Of a stretch of DNA of 64,000 nucleotides, positions 10,096 to 19,440 are shown one piece after another; position 1 is the first letter of the stretch, and the number at the start of each line of letters is the position of its first letter. Source of the DNA: Polymorphobacter megasporae (lineage in GTDB: Bacteria > Pseudomonadota > Alphaproteobacteria > Sphingomonadales > Sphingomonadaceae); the NCBI RefSeq assembly GCF_018982885.2, contig NZ_CP081849.1, positions 310,001 to 374,000 on the forward strand, written 5' to 3'. Under the pieces are notes generated by a model. That model saw only the letters and a program-made list of their open reading frames with translations. It searched no databases and had not been told where the DNA came from. The translations under genes and the position numbers were made by a program.

Positions 10096-10742
10096 ATGTC
10101 CTCTCCAGCAAGCCTGAACCGCTGAAGATCTATTTCGTGCGGCACGGCGAGACGGCTTGGTCGTTGACGGAGCAGCACACGGGCAGGACCGATCTTCCGC
10201 TGACTGCGCATGGCGAAGCGGAGGCGCGCGCGCTGGCTCCGACGTTGCACGATATCGCCTTCGCCCATGTCCTGACTAGCCCATTGCAGCGCGCCCGGCT
10301 GACCTGCGCGTTGACCGGGCTGGCCCCCGCAGCGGTGGTCGAGCCCGATCTCCTCGAGTGGAACTACGGCGAGTATGAAGGGCTGCGCTCGGTCGACATT
10401 CGCAAGCAACGACCCGGCTGGTCGCTGTTCGACGATGGCTGTCCCGGTGGTGAAATGCCGGACGAGGTGGCTGCCCGTGCCGACCGGCTGATCGCCAAGT
10501 TGGGCGGCCTGACCGGCAACGTCGCCGTATTCAGTCATAAACAGTTCGGCTGTAGCCTGGCGGTGCGGTGGATCGGTCTCACTATCGCCGAAGGACAGAG
10601 GCTGGGATTGGCTACCGCGTCGCTGAGCATACTCGGCAGCGACGATCATCACGCCGAAACCCGCGTGATCGACACGTGGAACTTCGTTCCCGGCAGGTTC
10701 GCCGCGGCGCCCTATCCGGTGCCGCCGAGCACGCATAGGTAA
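10092..10742 (+). CDS. Histidine phosphatase family protein (phosphoglycerate mutase-like)
   Basis: A 216-residue member of the RHG superfamily with the phospho-accepting motif YFVRHGETAWS, TGRTDLPLTAHGEAEA, TSPLQRARLTCALTG and EWNYGEYEGL. The second catalytic His sits in VFSHKQFGC, whereas most relatives have SHG; the His is kept but its context is unusual. It may be a cofactor-dependent phosphoglycerate mutase or a sugar or nucleotide phosphatase, and the sequence does not decide which. It is translationally coupled to fba by an ATGA overlap. Its TAA stop is part of motif site 3. Confidence 0.85.
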   Translation: MNVLSSKPEPLKIYFVRHGETAWSLTEQHTGRTDLPLTAHGEAEARALAPTLHDIAFAHVLTSPLQRARLTCALTGLAPAAVVEPDLLEWNYGEYEGLRSVDIRKQRPGWSLFDDGCPGGEMPDEVAARADRLIAKLGGLTGNVAVFSHKQFGCSLAVRWIGLTIAEGQRLGLATASLSILGSDDHHAETRVIDTWNFVPGRFAAAPYPVPPSTHR

Positions 10743-10755
10743 TTTCCGAAGCTGC
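10736..10755 (+). promoter_or_regulatory. FixJ-like motif site 3, upstream of the glucan synthase-like gene
   Basis: TAGGTAATTTCCGAAGCTGC. The TAA at 10740-10742 within the motif is the stop of the preceding phosphatase gene. CTAGAC at 10775-10780 lies 32 nt after the first T of TTTCC. The motif ends 133 nt before the TTG start. Confidence 0.76.
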
Positions 10756-10888
10756 CCGCGGCGCGCGCCGAACTCTAGACCCTTCTCTCATCCCGGCGGC
10801 GATCCACTTGGTCGCCGGCCGCATGCCAATCCATCGCCGGGCGCGCCCTGCAGCCTGGAGCGGTCGCAACCGGCTGCAGGAGGGCGTC

Positions 10889-13800
10889 TTGAAGTTCGAG
10901 CATCTTCGGTCGTGGCTGCCCCAGGAGCCGGTATCGCCAGAACCGCCGATCTGCGCGGAACTGTTTAGCATCGAACGGTTGGAAGCGTGCGCCCGCGCCC
11001 TTGCCGCGAATCAGCCGGTCGCCGCCGATCCGCGCACCGGACGGTCGATCTCGGCGCGTCTAGCGGCCAACAGCAAAGTGCTGACGGCGGCGTACCGAGC
11101 CGTGGCCGCCGATCTCGCGGCGAGCCGGCCGATCAGCCCGGGAGCCAGCTGGTTGCTCGACAATTTTCACATCGTCGAGGAACAACTCCGACAGATCAGC
11201 AACGACCTGCCGCCGGGCTTTTACCGGCGGCTGCCGAAATTAGCGGACGGTCCCCTGCAAGGTTATCCGCGCGTTTTCGGCATTTCGTGGACGCTGGTTG
11301 CGCACACCGACAGTGCCTTCGACGCGGCGCGGATTATCCGTTTCGTCGAGGCTTATCAGACAGTCCAGCCGCTCGACATCGGCGAACTCTGGGCGCTCGC
11401 CATCACCCTCCGGGTCGTGCTCGTCGAAAATCTTCGCCGGCTGGCCGAAGCGATCCTGACCCAGCAGGCGGCCGGCGACGAAGCGGACCGGCTTGCCGGC
11501 CGCATCTTCGGCACCGTCGACGGGCGGCCGCAGACTAACGACGAGATCGTCGCCTGCCTCAAGGCCGCGCCGTGGTCGACCGCCTTCGCCGTCGAGATGG
11601 TGGAACGGTTGCGCCATCAGGACCCCGGGGCCGTTCCGGCGCTGCACTGGCTTAATGCGCGGTTGCTCGCCGAAGGTTCGGATGCCAACCGCATCGTCTA
11701 TGACGATCTCCAGCGCCAGAGCGCCATTGATGTGACCGTGCGCAACGTCATCACCAGTATGCGGCTGGTGTCGATGATGAACTGGGCGGAAGTCTTCGAA
11801 ACCCTGAGTCCGGTCGACGCGGTGCTGCGCGGCGCGAGCGACTTCGGCGCGATGGATTTCCCGACGCGCGATCACTATCGTAGAACGATCGAAGTGCTCG
11901 CCCGGCAGTCGAGGCTCGCTGAGGTCGAGGTGGCGCGGCGCGTAATCGCTGCTGCCGCGGAAGCACCCGCGCTGCCGGACGCGCCGCCGCGGCGCGAACG
12001 CGAGCCCGGCTATTATCTGATCAACAACGGTCGCGCCGGATTCGAGGCGACGCTCGGCTGCCGCGTGCCGACGAAGACCTCGCTGTTCCGGCTTTATACC
12101 GATGTCGGTATTCTCAGCTACATCGCGATGATCGCCGTACTGGCGCTCGCGGTTCTGGCACTCGCCCTGTGGGCGGTCGCTGCGGCTGGCGGCGATCGCA
12201 TCGTCGTCATCATGCTTGGCGTCGTCGGCCTGGTGCCCGCTTCGGACATTGCCGTCGCGCTGGTCAACCGCTGGATCACTCGCTCGGTCAGCGGTAGCCC
12301 GCTGCCAGCGATGGAATTGCGGGATGGCATAACCGCCGACCTGCGGACGATCATCGTCATTCCGACCCTGCTGGTCGATGCGCCGAGCATTGCCGAGCAA
12401 CTCGACCGGCTGGAGGACCATCATCTCGGCAATCCCGACGACTATTTCAGCTTTGCGCTGATTTCGGACTGGCTCGATGCGCCGACCAAACATGTCGCGG
12501 GCGATCAGGCGCTGCTCGATCAAGCTGCCGCCGGGATCGCGTCGCTCAATACGCTGTATGGGCCGGGACCCGATGGGCCGCGCTTCTTCCTGCTCCACCG
12601 GCGCCGCCAGTGGAACGTCGGTGAAGGCAAATGGATCGGTTGGGAACGCAAGCGCGGTAAGCTGCGCGAACTCAACAGGCTCCTGCGCGGGGCAACCGAC
12701 ACCAGCTTCATAACGATCGGCAGCGTAGCCGCGGCGCTGCCAGCCGCTATTCGCTACGTCATTACTCTCGACGTCGACACGCGGCTGCCACTGGGCACGG
12801 CGCGCCGGCTCGTCGGCAAGATGGCGCATCCGCTCAACCACGCTGAGTTCGATGACCGCGTAGGCCTCGTCACCCGCGGCCATGGCATGCTGCAACCGCG
12901 GGTCACCCCGTCACTGCCGATCAGCAGCACAGGCTCGTTATTCCAGCGCGCGTTCTCCGGCCCCAATGGGCTCGACCCCTATGCGCTTGCGGTGTCCGAC
13001 GTCTATCAGGACCTGTTCGAGGAGGGCTCGTTCACCGGCAAGGGCATCTACGAGGTCGACAGCTTCGAAGCGGCGCTGAACGATCAGTTTCCCGAAAGCA
13101 GCGTGCTTAGCCACGATCTGCTGGAAGGTATTTTCGCCCGGGCGGCGCTGGCGGCCGACATCGAGGTGGTGGAGGAGTTCCCATCCCGCTACGGCGTGGC
13201 GGCGGCGCGTCAGCACCGCTGGGTTCGGGGTGATTGGCAGTTGTTGCCGTGGATCCTGGGCCTTGCGCGTTGTACCGGCTCCGGCACGCGGCTGACCTCG
13301 ATCCCGCTGATGGGTCGGTGGAAGCTCCTCGATAATCTTCGCCGCTCGCTGTCAGCACCAACTGCATTGTTGGCTTTGCTGATCGGCTGGCTGCAGGCGC
13401 CCGCCATCGCCGAAGTCTGGACTGCCTGTATCCTGTTGGCCGTCTGTCTGCCGCCGCTGTTGCCAGCAATCGGCAACATCATGCCGAACCGCGCAGGCAT
13501 CTCGCTGCGCAACCATTTCCGCACGCTTCGCGGCGACTTCGCGCTGGGGCTGATGCAAAGCGGGTTCCTCATCGTTTTTCTCGCTCATCAGGGTTGGCTG
13601 ATGGTCGATGCCATCGCGCGGACGATGTTGCGGGTATTCTTCCGCCGTCGGCATCTGCTGCAGTGGGTCACAACGGCGCAGAGCAGCGACGCCCATCGCT
13701 TCGATACGCGCGCGTTAACGTTGCAAGTTGCCGCGAGCGCCGCGTGCTGCGGTGGCTTTGCAGGGTTGATCGCGGCGTCGGGCGATCGCACCTGGATCGT

Positions 13801-16800
13801 CGCGTTGCCGATGTTGGCGCTCTGGGCGGTGTCGCCGCTGATCGCTTGGCAGGCCAGCCTGCCGCCCACGGCCGAGTCCGATCTCGCGATCACGACGACC
13901 GATGAGAGGGCGCTGCGGCTGGTCGCCCGGCGTACGTGGCGGTTCTTCGAGACGTTCATCACCGCCGACGACAACATGCTACCGCCGGACAATTTCCAGG
14001 AAACGCCAAGGCCGGTTGTCGCCCATCGCACCTCGCCGACCAACATCGGCCTTTATCTGCTGTCGATTTTATCGGCCCACGATTTCGGTTGGATCGGGAT
14101 CGGCGACGTGCTCGACCGATGCGAGGCGACCTTTGCCGCGATGGATCGACTCGAACGCTTTCGCGGCCATTTCTTCAACTGGTACGATACGACCGACCTA
14201 CGGGCGCTGGAGCCGCGCTACGTATCCTCGGTCGATAGCGGCAACCTCGCCGGGCATCTCCTCGCGTTACGCAATGGGCTTCAAGAGATCGCCACGGGTC
14301 CAGCCGTTGGCGCGGGCTGGGCGGCTGGAGTCGACGATGCTGCCGCGTTGCTCGCCGAGACCGTCGCTGGGGGCCGGGCGGCGCGCACGCTATCCGACGC
14401 CGCCGCCGCGCCCTTGCTGGCGCGCCTAGCGCTTTTCAACGATCGCCTTTCGGCCGCAACGACGACTGATCACGAGGTGTCGACCAAGCTGCGCGATCTT
14501 GGCGATCACGCTGATGTCCTTGTTGTAATTGCACGTGAAATCATCACCTCAGGTGCAAAAGTCGAACTGCTCGACTGGGCGCTGGCGCTTCACTCCAGCG
14601 TCGGTGAATGGCGCGACGAAGTCGAAGCCACTAGCGACAAGGTTGTCGCGCGCGTGCAGCGCCTCGCGGGCCTTGCTGGCCGGGCCAAGGCGATGTTCGA
14701 CTCTATGGCGTTCGGCTTCCTCTTCGATCACGGGCGCGAGCTGATGTCGATCGGCTACCGCGTCGATGACGCCAGCCTCGATGGCAATTTCTACGACCTG
14801 CTGGCGTCGGAAGCACGCTTGGCGAGCTTCATCGCGATCGCCAAAGGCGATCTGCCAGCCAAACACTGGTTCCGGCTCGGCCGCACGCTTACGCCGATCG
14901 ATGGCGGTTCCGGGCTGATCTCCTGGTCCGGATCAATGTTCGAATATCTGATGCCGTCGTTGGTCATGCGCGCGCCCGCCGCAAGCCTGCTCGCGCAAAC
15001 CAACGCGCTGATCGTCTGGCGGCAGCGCACCTATGCCGAAAAACGCGGAATGCCGTGGGGCATTTCGGAATCGGAATATGATGTTCGCGATGCCGAGCAG
15101 ACCTATCAGTATTCGAGCTTCGGCGTGCCCGACCTCGGCTACAAGCGCGGCCTTGCCGACAATCTCGTCATCGCGCCCTATGCTACCGGCCTAGCTGCGA
15201 TGATCGATCCGACGGCTGCGGCCGCCAACTTCAGGCGTATGACCGACCTCGGCGCGCGCGGCACTTATGGCTGGTACGAGGCACTTGATTACACCCAGTC
15301 GCGGCTGCCCAACGGGACTAAGATGGCGATCGTCCGGGCCTTTATGGCGCACCATCAGGGGATGCTGCTGGTCGGCATCGGCAATGCGCTTCACGACGGC
15401 CGGATGCGCGCGCGCTTTCACGCGGAACCGATCATCCGCGCCTCCGAATTGCTATTGCAAGAGCGCATGCCGCGCGATTTTGCCGTCGCGCGGTCGCCGT
15501 CCGAATTAACTGGTCCCGCTGATCAAGCCGCAGCGAGCACCGCACCCGATCCCGATCGACATTATTCGTCGCCGCATTCGCGAGTGCCACGCACGCATCT
15601 GCTGTCCAATGGTCGGCTGTCGACGATGTTGACGGCGACTGGATCGGGCTACTGCCGCTGGAACGACCTTGCCATTACACGCTGGCGTGAAGACGTTACC
15701 TGCGATGAGCGCGGTGCGCATATTTTCCTCCGCGATTGTGACACCGGCGCAACTTGGTCCGCCGGCTTCCAACCGACCGCAGTCGAGGCCAACCAGTACG
15801 ATGTTGCCTTTTCCGAATGCTCGGCGCGGATCACTCGAGTCGACGACGACTTGGTGACGACCATGGAAGTATACATATCGCCGGATGACGACGCCGAAGT
15901 AAGGCATCTGTCCATCGCCAATCATGGTTCTCGCGATCGCGTCGTCGAAGTCACGTCCTATGCCGAGCTGGTGCTGGCGAGACAATCCGACGATCAGGCG
16001 CACCCGGCGTTCGGCGCGCTGTTCGTCGAGACCGAATTTGTCCCCGATCTGGGTGCACTGCTTGCGACCCGTCGGCGTCGCGGACCCAGCGATCCCGAAA
16101 TCTGGGCCGGGCATCTAAGCGTCGTCAACGGCGAATCGACCGCCGAAGTCCAGTACGAAACGGACCGCGTGGGATTCGTTGGCCGCAGCCGAACCCTCCA
16201 CGCCCCCGCTGCCATCGCCGATGGTTGGCCGCTGTCAAATTCGGACGGAGCCGTACTCGACCCGATCTTCAGCCTGCGGCGACAGGTTCGCATACCAGCA
16301 GGTTCGAGCGTCAGTATCAGCTTCTGGACGGTGGTCGCGGCAACGCGGGAGGCGGTGATGGCACTGGCCGACCGGCATCGCGATCCGGTCGCCTTTGAAC
16401 GTACCGTGACGTTGGCTTGGACGCAGGCACAGATGCAGCTGCGGCATCTCGGCATCGACAGTCGGGAGGCGCACCGCTTCCAGCGTCTGGCAAGCCATGT
16501 TCTGTTCTCCGATCCGGTCCTGCGGCCGGCGCCCGTCGACATCGGCCGCTGGGCCGGAGCGCCATCGACACTGTGGGCTGCGGGCATTTCAGGCGACCTG
16601 CCGATCGTCCTCGTCCGGATCGCCGACGACGCGCATCTCGATTTAGTCCGCGACGTGCTGCGGGCGCACGAATATTGGCGGACAAAGCGTCTGGCGGTCG
16701 ACCTCGTCATCATCAACGAACGCAGCGCGTCCTACGCCGAAGGTCTGCAGGCCGCGCTCGATGCGCTGGTCCGGATGCTGCGACCGTTGGCGAGCGCGGC

Positions 16801-19432
16801 GGACAAGGCGGTCGGCGCGGTGTTCGTGCTGCGCGCCGACCTTATCACGCCCGAGTTGGGCGGACTGATCGCCAGCTGTGCCCGAGCCGTCCTGCACGGG
16901 GACCGCGGCTCACTCGGCGACCAGCTGCGCCGCGCCAGCGACGCGGATGACCGCGGCGCCGGAGCCACTCTGCCGCTGCTGGCTCCGGCTGCAGCTGGCC
17001 CGACGCCGCCGTACGAGCTCGAATTCTGCAACGGCATAGGTGGCTTCGACGATGATGGCCGTGACTATGTGACGATCCTTGACGATCGCCAGACGACGCC
17101 TGCACCGTGGCTCAACGTCGTCGCCAACCCCTGCTTCGGGTTCCAGGCCAGCGCCGACGGCAGCGGCTTCACCTGGGCGCGCAACAGCCAGCAGAACCAA
17201 TTGACCCCGTGGTCGAACGATCCCGTCTGTGACCCGCCCGGCGAGGCGATTTATGTCCGCGACGAGGACACCGGCGACGTATGGACGCCGACGGCGCTGC
17301 CGATCCGCGACACCTCGGCGCGCTACACCGTCCGGCACGGCCAAGGCTTCAGCCGGTTCGAAACATCCGCACGCGGCATCCTGCTCTCGTTGACGCAGTA
17401 CGTCCCGGTCGACGATCCGATAAAGATTTCAGTGCTGCGGATCACCAACGCTTCCGGCAGGCCCCGATCCCTGTCTGTCACGGCCTATGTCGAATGGGTA
17501 CTAGGTCAGAATCGGTCGGTAAACGCGCCGTTCGTCACTACCGAAGTCGATCCGGCAACCGGCGCCATCTTCGCACGCAACCGCTGGAACGCTGCCTTTG
17601 CCGACGATGTCGCCTTCGCCGATCTCAATGGGGCGCAGACGACGCTGACCGCGGACCGCACCGAATTCCTGGGCCGCAACGGCGCGATAGGTCGGCCGCT
17701 GGCACTGGCAACCGGGCGGCCGTTGTCGGGCAGCGTCGGGGCGGGGCTCGACCCTTGTGCCGCACTGCAGGCGAAGGTCCGGCTGGCACCCGGTGCTACC
17801 GCCGAGATCGTCTGCTTTCTCGGTCAGGCTTCCAGTGCCGCTGTCGCCCAGGCGCTATTGATCAAATACCGCGACGCAGATTTAAACGCGGTTCTAGCGG
17901 CCGTCACCGCGCAATGGGATGCAACGCTGGGGGTCGTTCAGATCAGCACCCCCGACCGCGCGCTCGACATCATGGTCAACCGCTGGATCCCTTATCAGAC
18001 GCTGGCCTGCCGGATCTGGGCACGAAGCGCGTTTTATCAGGCGAGCGGCGCCTATGGCTTCCGCGACCAGTTGCAGGACGTGCTGGCGCTGTGCGTGGCG
18101 CGGCCCGACATCGCCCGCGCCCATCTACTGCGCGCTGCAGGTCGGCAGTTCGCGGAAGGCGATGTCCAGCATTGGTGGCTTCCGGAATCGGGGCGCGGCG
18201 TGCGCACCCGCATCATGGACGACCGCGTATGGCTGGCATACGCGATCGCGCACTATGTGATGGTAACCGGCGATGTCGCCGTCCTTGAGGAATCAGTATC
18301 GTTCGTTGCCGGTCCGGCACTGAGGGACGGCGAACACGACTCGTTCTTCCAGCCGACCGCGACCGCCGAGCAGCCGAGCCTGTTTGATCACGTGGCACTG
18401 ACGCTCGATACCAGCCTGGCCACCGGCGCGCACGGCCTGCCGCTGATGGGCACCGGCGACTGGAACGATGGCATGGATGCGGTCGGAGCCGGTGGCCGCG
18501 GTGAAAGCGTCTGGCTCGGATGGTTTCTCTACGGCGCGCTCACCGACTGCGCGCTGTTGGCCGACCGGCGCGGGCTACCGGACAAGGCCGACGCATGGCG
18601 CCGCCACGCCGGACTGTTGCAGTCCGCACTCGAAGACGCCGGCTGGGACGGGGACTGGTACCGACGCGCGTTCTTTGACGATGGAACGGCGCTAGGGTCG
18701 GTCGGCGATCGCGAATGCCGCATCGATTCGATAGCGCAGTCATGGGCTGTTATTTCGGGCGCGGGCGATCTCGCGCACGCGTCCCGCGCGATGGCTGCGC
18801 TCGACCGCTATCTGGTGCGTCGCGACGATGGCATCGTCCTGCTGTTCGAGCCACCCTTCGACAAGCCTGACCGCGATCCGGGTTACATCAAGGGCTATCC
18901 TCCCGGAATTCGCGAAAACGGCGGTCAATACACCCATGCCGCGACTTGGGTAGCACTGGCGTTCGCGATGCAGGGTGACGGCGACCGCGCCGGCGAGGTC
19001 CTCGCCATGCTCAATCCGATCCACCACGCCGATACGCCAGCAGCGATTAATCGGTACAAAGTCGAGCCTTATGTCATCTGCGCTGACGTCTATTCGCAGG
19101 CACCCCATGTCGGGCGCGGCGGATGGACTTGGTACACGGGGTCGGCGGCGTGGATGTACCGGGTGTCCCTCGAGGGGATGCTGGGTTTCCACCTGACTGG
19201 CGAAACGCTGCGGATCGATCCGTGCATCCCGCACGACTGGCCAGGGTTCGGCATTCTCTTTCGCCATCACTCGACAACTTACGACATTGTTGTCGCCAAT
19301 CCCGACGGCGTCTGCCGCGGCGTGACCGCCGTCCGCCTTGACGACGCGGTGCTGCCTGCCACGGCATCGATCGGGTTGGTCGACGACGGCGCGACGCACC
19401 GCCTGCACGTCACCCTCGGCTACGCAATATAG
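10889..19432 (+). CDS. Cyclic beta-1,2-glucan synthase-like protein (GT84 / glycoamylase-like / GH94)
   Basis: A 2,847-residue membrane enzyme of the NdvB/ChvB type, which polymerises UDP-glucose into beta-1,2-glucan, cyclises it and trims it by phosphorolysis. A first membrane segment lies near residues 400-460. A GT84 domain follows, with ITLDVDTRLPLG (DxD) near 627 and RQHRWVRGDWQLLPW near 775. More membrane segments lie near 820-985. A glycoamylase-like block is near 1390-1530 (RGMPWGISESEYDVRD, YGWYEALDYT, AFMAHHQGMLL); in related proteins this region is the cyclising domain (GH189, recalled). The GH94 part has the catalytic GTGDWNDGMDAVG near 2520. TTG 10889 is chosen for GCAGGAGGG just upstream. 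The following pgm could use glucose-1-P released by the GH94 domain. Confidence 0.9.
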   Translation: MKFEHLRSWLPQEPVSPEPPICAELFSIERLEACARALAANQPVAADPRTGRSISARLAANSKVLTAAYRAVAADLAASRPISPGASWLLDNFHIVEEQLRQISNDLPPGFYRRLPKLADGPLQGYPRVFGISWTLVAHTDSAFDAARIIRFVEAYQTVQPLDIGELWALAITLRVVLVENLRRLAEAILTQQAAGDEADRLAGRIFGTVDGRPQTNDEIVACLKAAPWSTAFAVEMVERLRHQDPGAVPALHWLNARLLAEGSDANRIVYDDLQRQSAIDVTVRNVITSMRLVSMMNWAEVFETLSPVDAVLRGASDFGAMDFPTRDHYRRTIEVLARQSRLAEVEVARRVIAAAAEAPALPDAPPRREREPGYYLINNGRAGFEATLGCRVPTKTSLFRLYTDVGILSYIAMIAVLALAVLALALWAVAAAGGDRIVVIMLGVVGLVPASDIAVALVNRWITRSVSGSPLPAMELRDGITADLRTIIVIPTLLVDAPSIAEQLDRLEDHHLGNPDDYFSFALISDWLDAPTKHVAGDQALLDQAAAGIASLNTLYGPGPDGPRFFLLHRRRQWNVGEGKWIGWERKRGKLRELNRLLRGATDTSFITIGSVAAALPAAIRYVITLDVDTRLPLGTARRLVGKMAHPLNHAEFDDRVGLVTRGHGMLQPRVTPSLPISSTGSLFQRAFSGPNGLDPYALAVSDVYQDLFEEGSFTGKGIYEVDSFEAALNDQFPESSVLSHDLLEGIFARAALAADIEVVEEFPSRYGVAAARQHRWVRGDWQLLPWILGLARCTGSGTRLTSIPLMGRWKLLDNLRRSLSAPTALLALLIGWLQAPAIAEVWTACILLAVCLPPLLPAIGNIMPNRAGISLRNHFRTLRGDFALGLMQSGFLIVFLAHQGWLMVDAIARTMLRVFFRRRHLLQWVTTAQSSDAHRFDTRALTLQVAASAACCGGFAGLIAASGDRTWIVALPMLALWAVSPLIAWQASLPPTAESDLAITTTDERALRLVARRTWRFFETFITADDNMLPPDNFQETPRPVVAHRTSPTNIGLYLLSILSAHDFGWIGIGDVLDRCEATFAAMDRLERFRGHFFNWYDTTDLRALEPRYVSSVDSGNLAGHLLALRNGLQEIATGPAVGAGWAAGVDDAAALLAETVAGGRAARTLSDAAAAPLLARLALFNDRLSAATTTDHEVSTKLRDLGDHADVLVVIAREIITSGAKVELLDWALALHSSVGEWRDEVEATSDKVVARVQRLAGLAGRAKAMFDSMAFGFLFDHGRELMSIGYRVDDASLDGNFYDLLASEARLASFIAIAKGDLPAKHWFRLGRTLTPIDGGSGLISWSGSMFEYLMPSLVMRAPAASLLAQTNALIVWRQRTYAEKRGMPWGISESEYDVRDAEQTYQYSSFGVPDLGYKRGLADNLVIAPYATGLAAMIDPTAAAANFRRMTDLGARGTYGWYEALDYTQSRLPNGTKMAIVRAFMAHHQGMLLVGIGNALHDGRMRARFHAEPIIRASELLLQERMPRDFAVARSPSELTGPADQAAASTAPDPDRHYSSPHSRVPRTHLLSNGRLSTMLTATGSGYCRWNDLAITRWREDVTCDERGAHIFLRDCDTGATWSAGFQPTAVEANQYDVAFSECSARITRVDDDLVTTMEVYISPDDDAEVRHLSIANHGSRDRVVEVTSYAELVLARQSDDQAHPAFGALFVETEFVPDLGALLATRRRRGPSDPEIWAGHLSVVNGESTAEVQYETDRVGFVGRSRTLHAPAAIADGWPLSNSDGAVLDPIFSLRRQVRIPAGSSVSISFWTVVAATREAVMALADRHRDPVAFERTVTLAWTQAQMQLRHLGIDSREAHRFQRLASHVLFSDPVLRPAPVDIGRWAGAPSTLWAAGISGDLPIVLVRIADDAHLDLVRDVLRAHEYWRTKRLAVDLVIINERSASYAEGLQAALDALVRMLRPLASAADKAVGAVFVLRADLITPELGGLIASCARAVLHGDRGSLGDQLRRASDADDRGAGATLPLLAPAAAGPTPPYELEFCNGIGGFDDDGRDYVTILDDRQTTPAPWLNVVANPCFGFQASADGSGFTWARNSQQNQLTPWSNDPVCDPPGEAIYVRDEDTGDVWTPTALPIRDTSARYTVRHGQGFSRFETSARGILLSLTQYVPVDDPIKISVLRITNASGRPRSLSVTAYVEWVLGQNRSVNAPFVTTEVDPATGAIFARNRWNAAFADDVAFADLNGAQTTLTADRTEFLGRNGAIGRPLALATGRPLSGSVGAGLDPCAALQAKVRLAPGATAEIVCFLGQASSAAVAQALLIKYRDADLNAVLAAVTAQWDATLGVVQISTPDRALDIMVNRWIPYQTLACRIWARSAFYQASGAYGFRDQLQDVLALCVARPDIARAHLLRAAGRQFAEGDVQHWWLPESGRGVRTRIMDDRVWLAYAIAHYVMVTGDVAVLEESVSFVAGPALRDGEHDSFFQPTATAEQPSLFDHVALTLDTSLATGAHGLPLMGTGDWNDGMDAVGAGGRGESVWLGWFLYGALTDCALLADRRGLPDKADAWRRHAGLLQSALEDAGWDGDWYRRAFFDDGTALGSVGDRECRIDSIAQSWAVISGAGDLAHASRAMAALDRYLVRRDDGIVLLFEPPFDKPDRDPGYIKGYPPGIRENGGQYTHAATWVALAFAMQGDGDRAGEVLAMLNPIHHADTPAAINRYKVEPYVICADVYSQAPHVGRGGWTWYTGSAAWMYRVSLEGMLGFHLTGETLRIDPCIPHDWPGFGILFRHHSTTYDIVVANPDGVCRGVTAVRLDDAVLPATASIGLVDDGATHRLHVTLGYAI

Positions 19433-19440
19433 AGGTCGTC

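Noticed and set aside
11240-12895. A 551-codon minus-strand frame inside the glucan synthase-like gene
   Set aside because: Low-complexity Arg/Asp/Gly composition and no family features; the plus-strand GT84 domain is clear.
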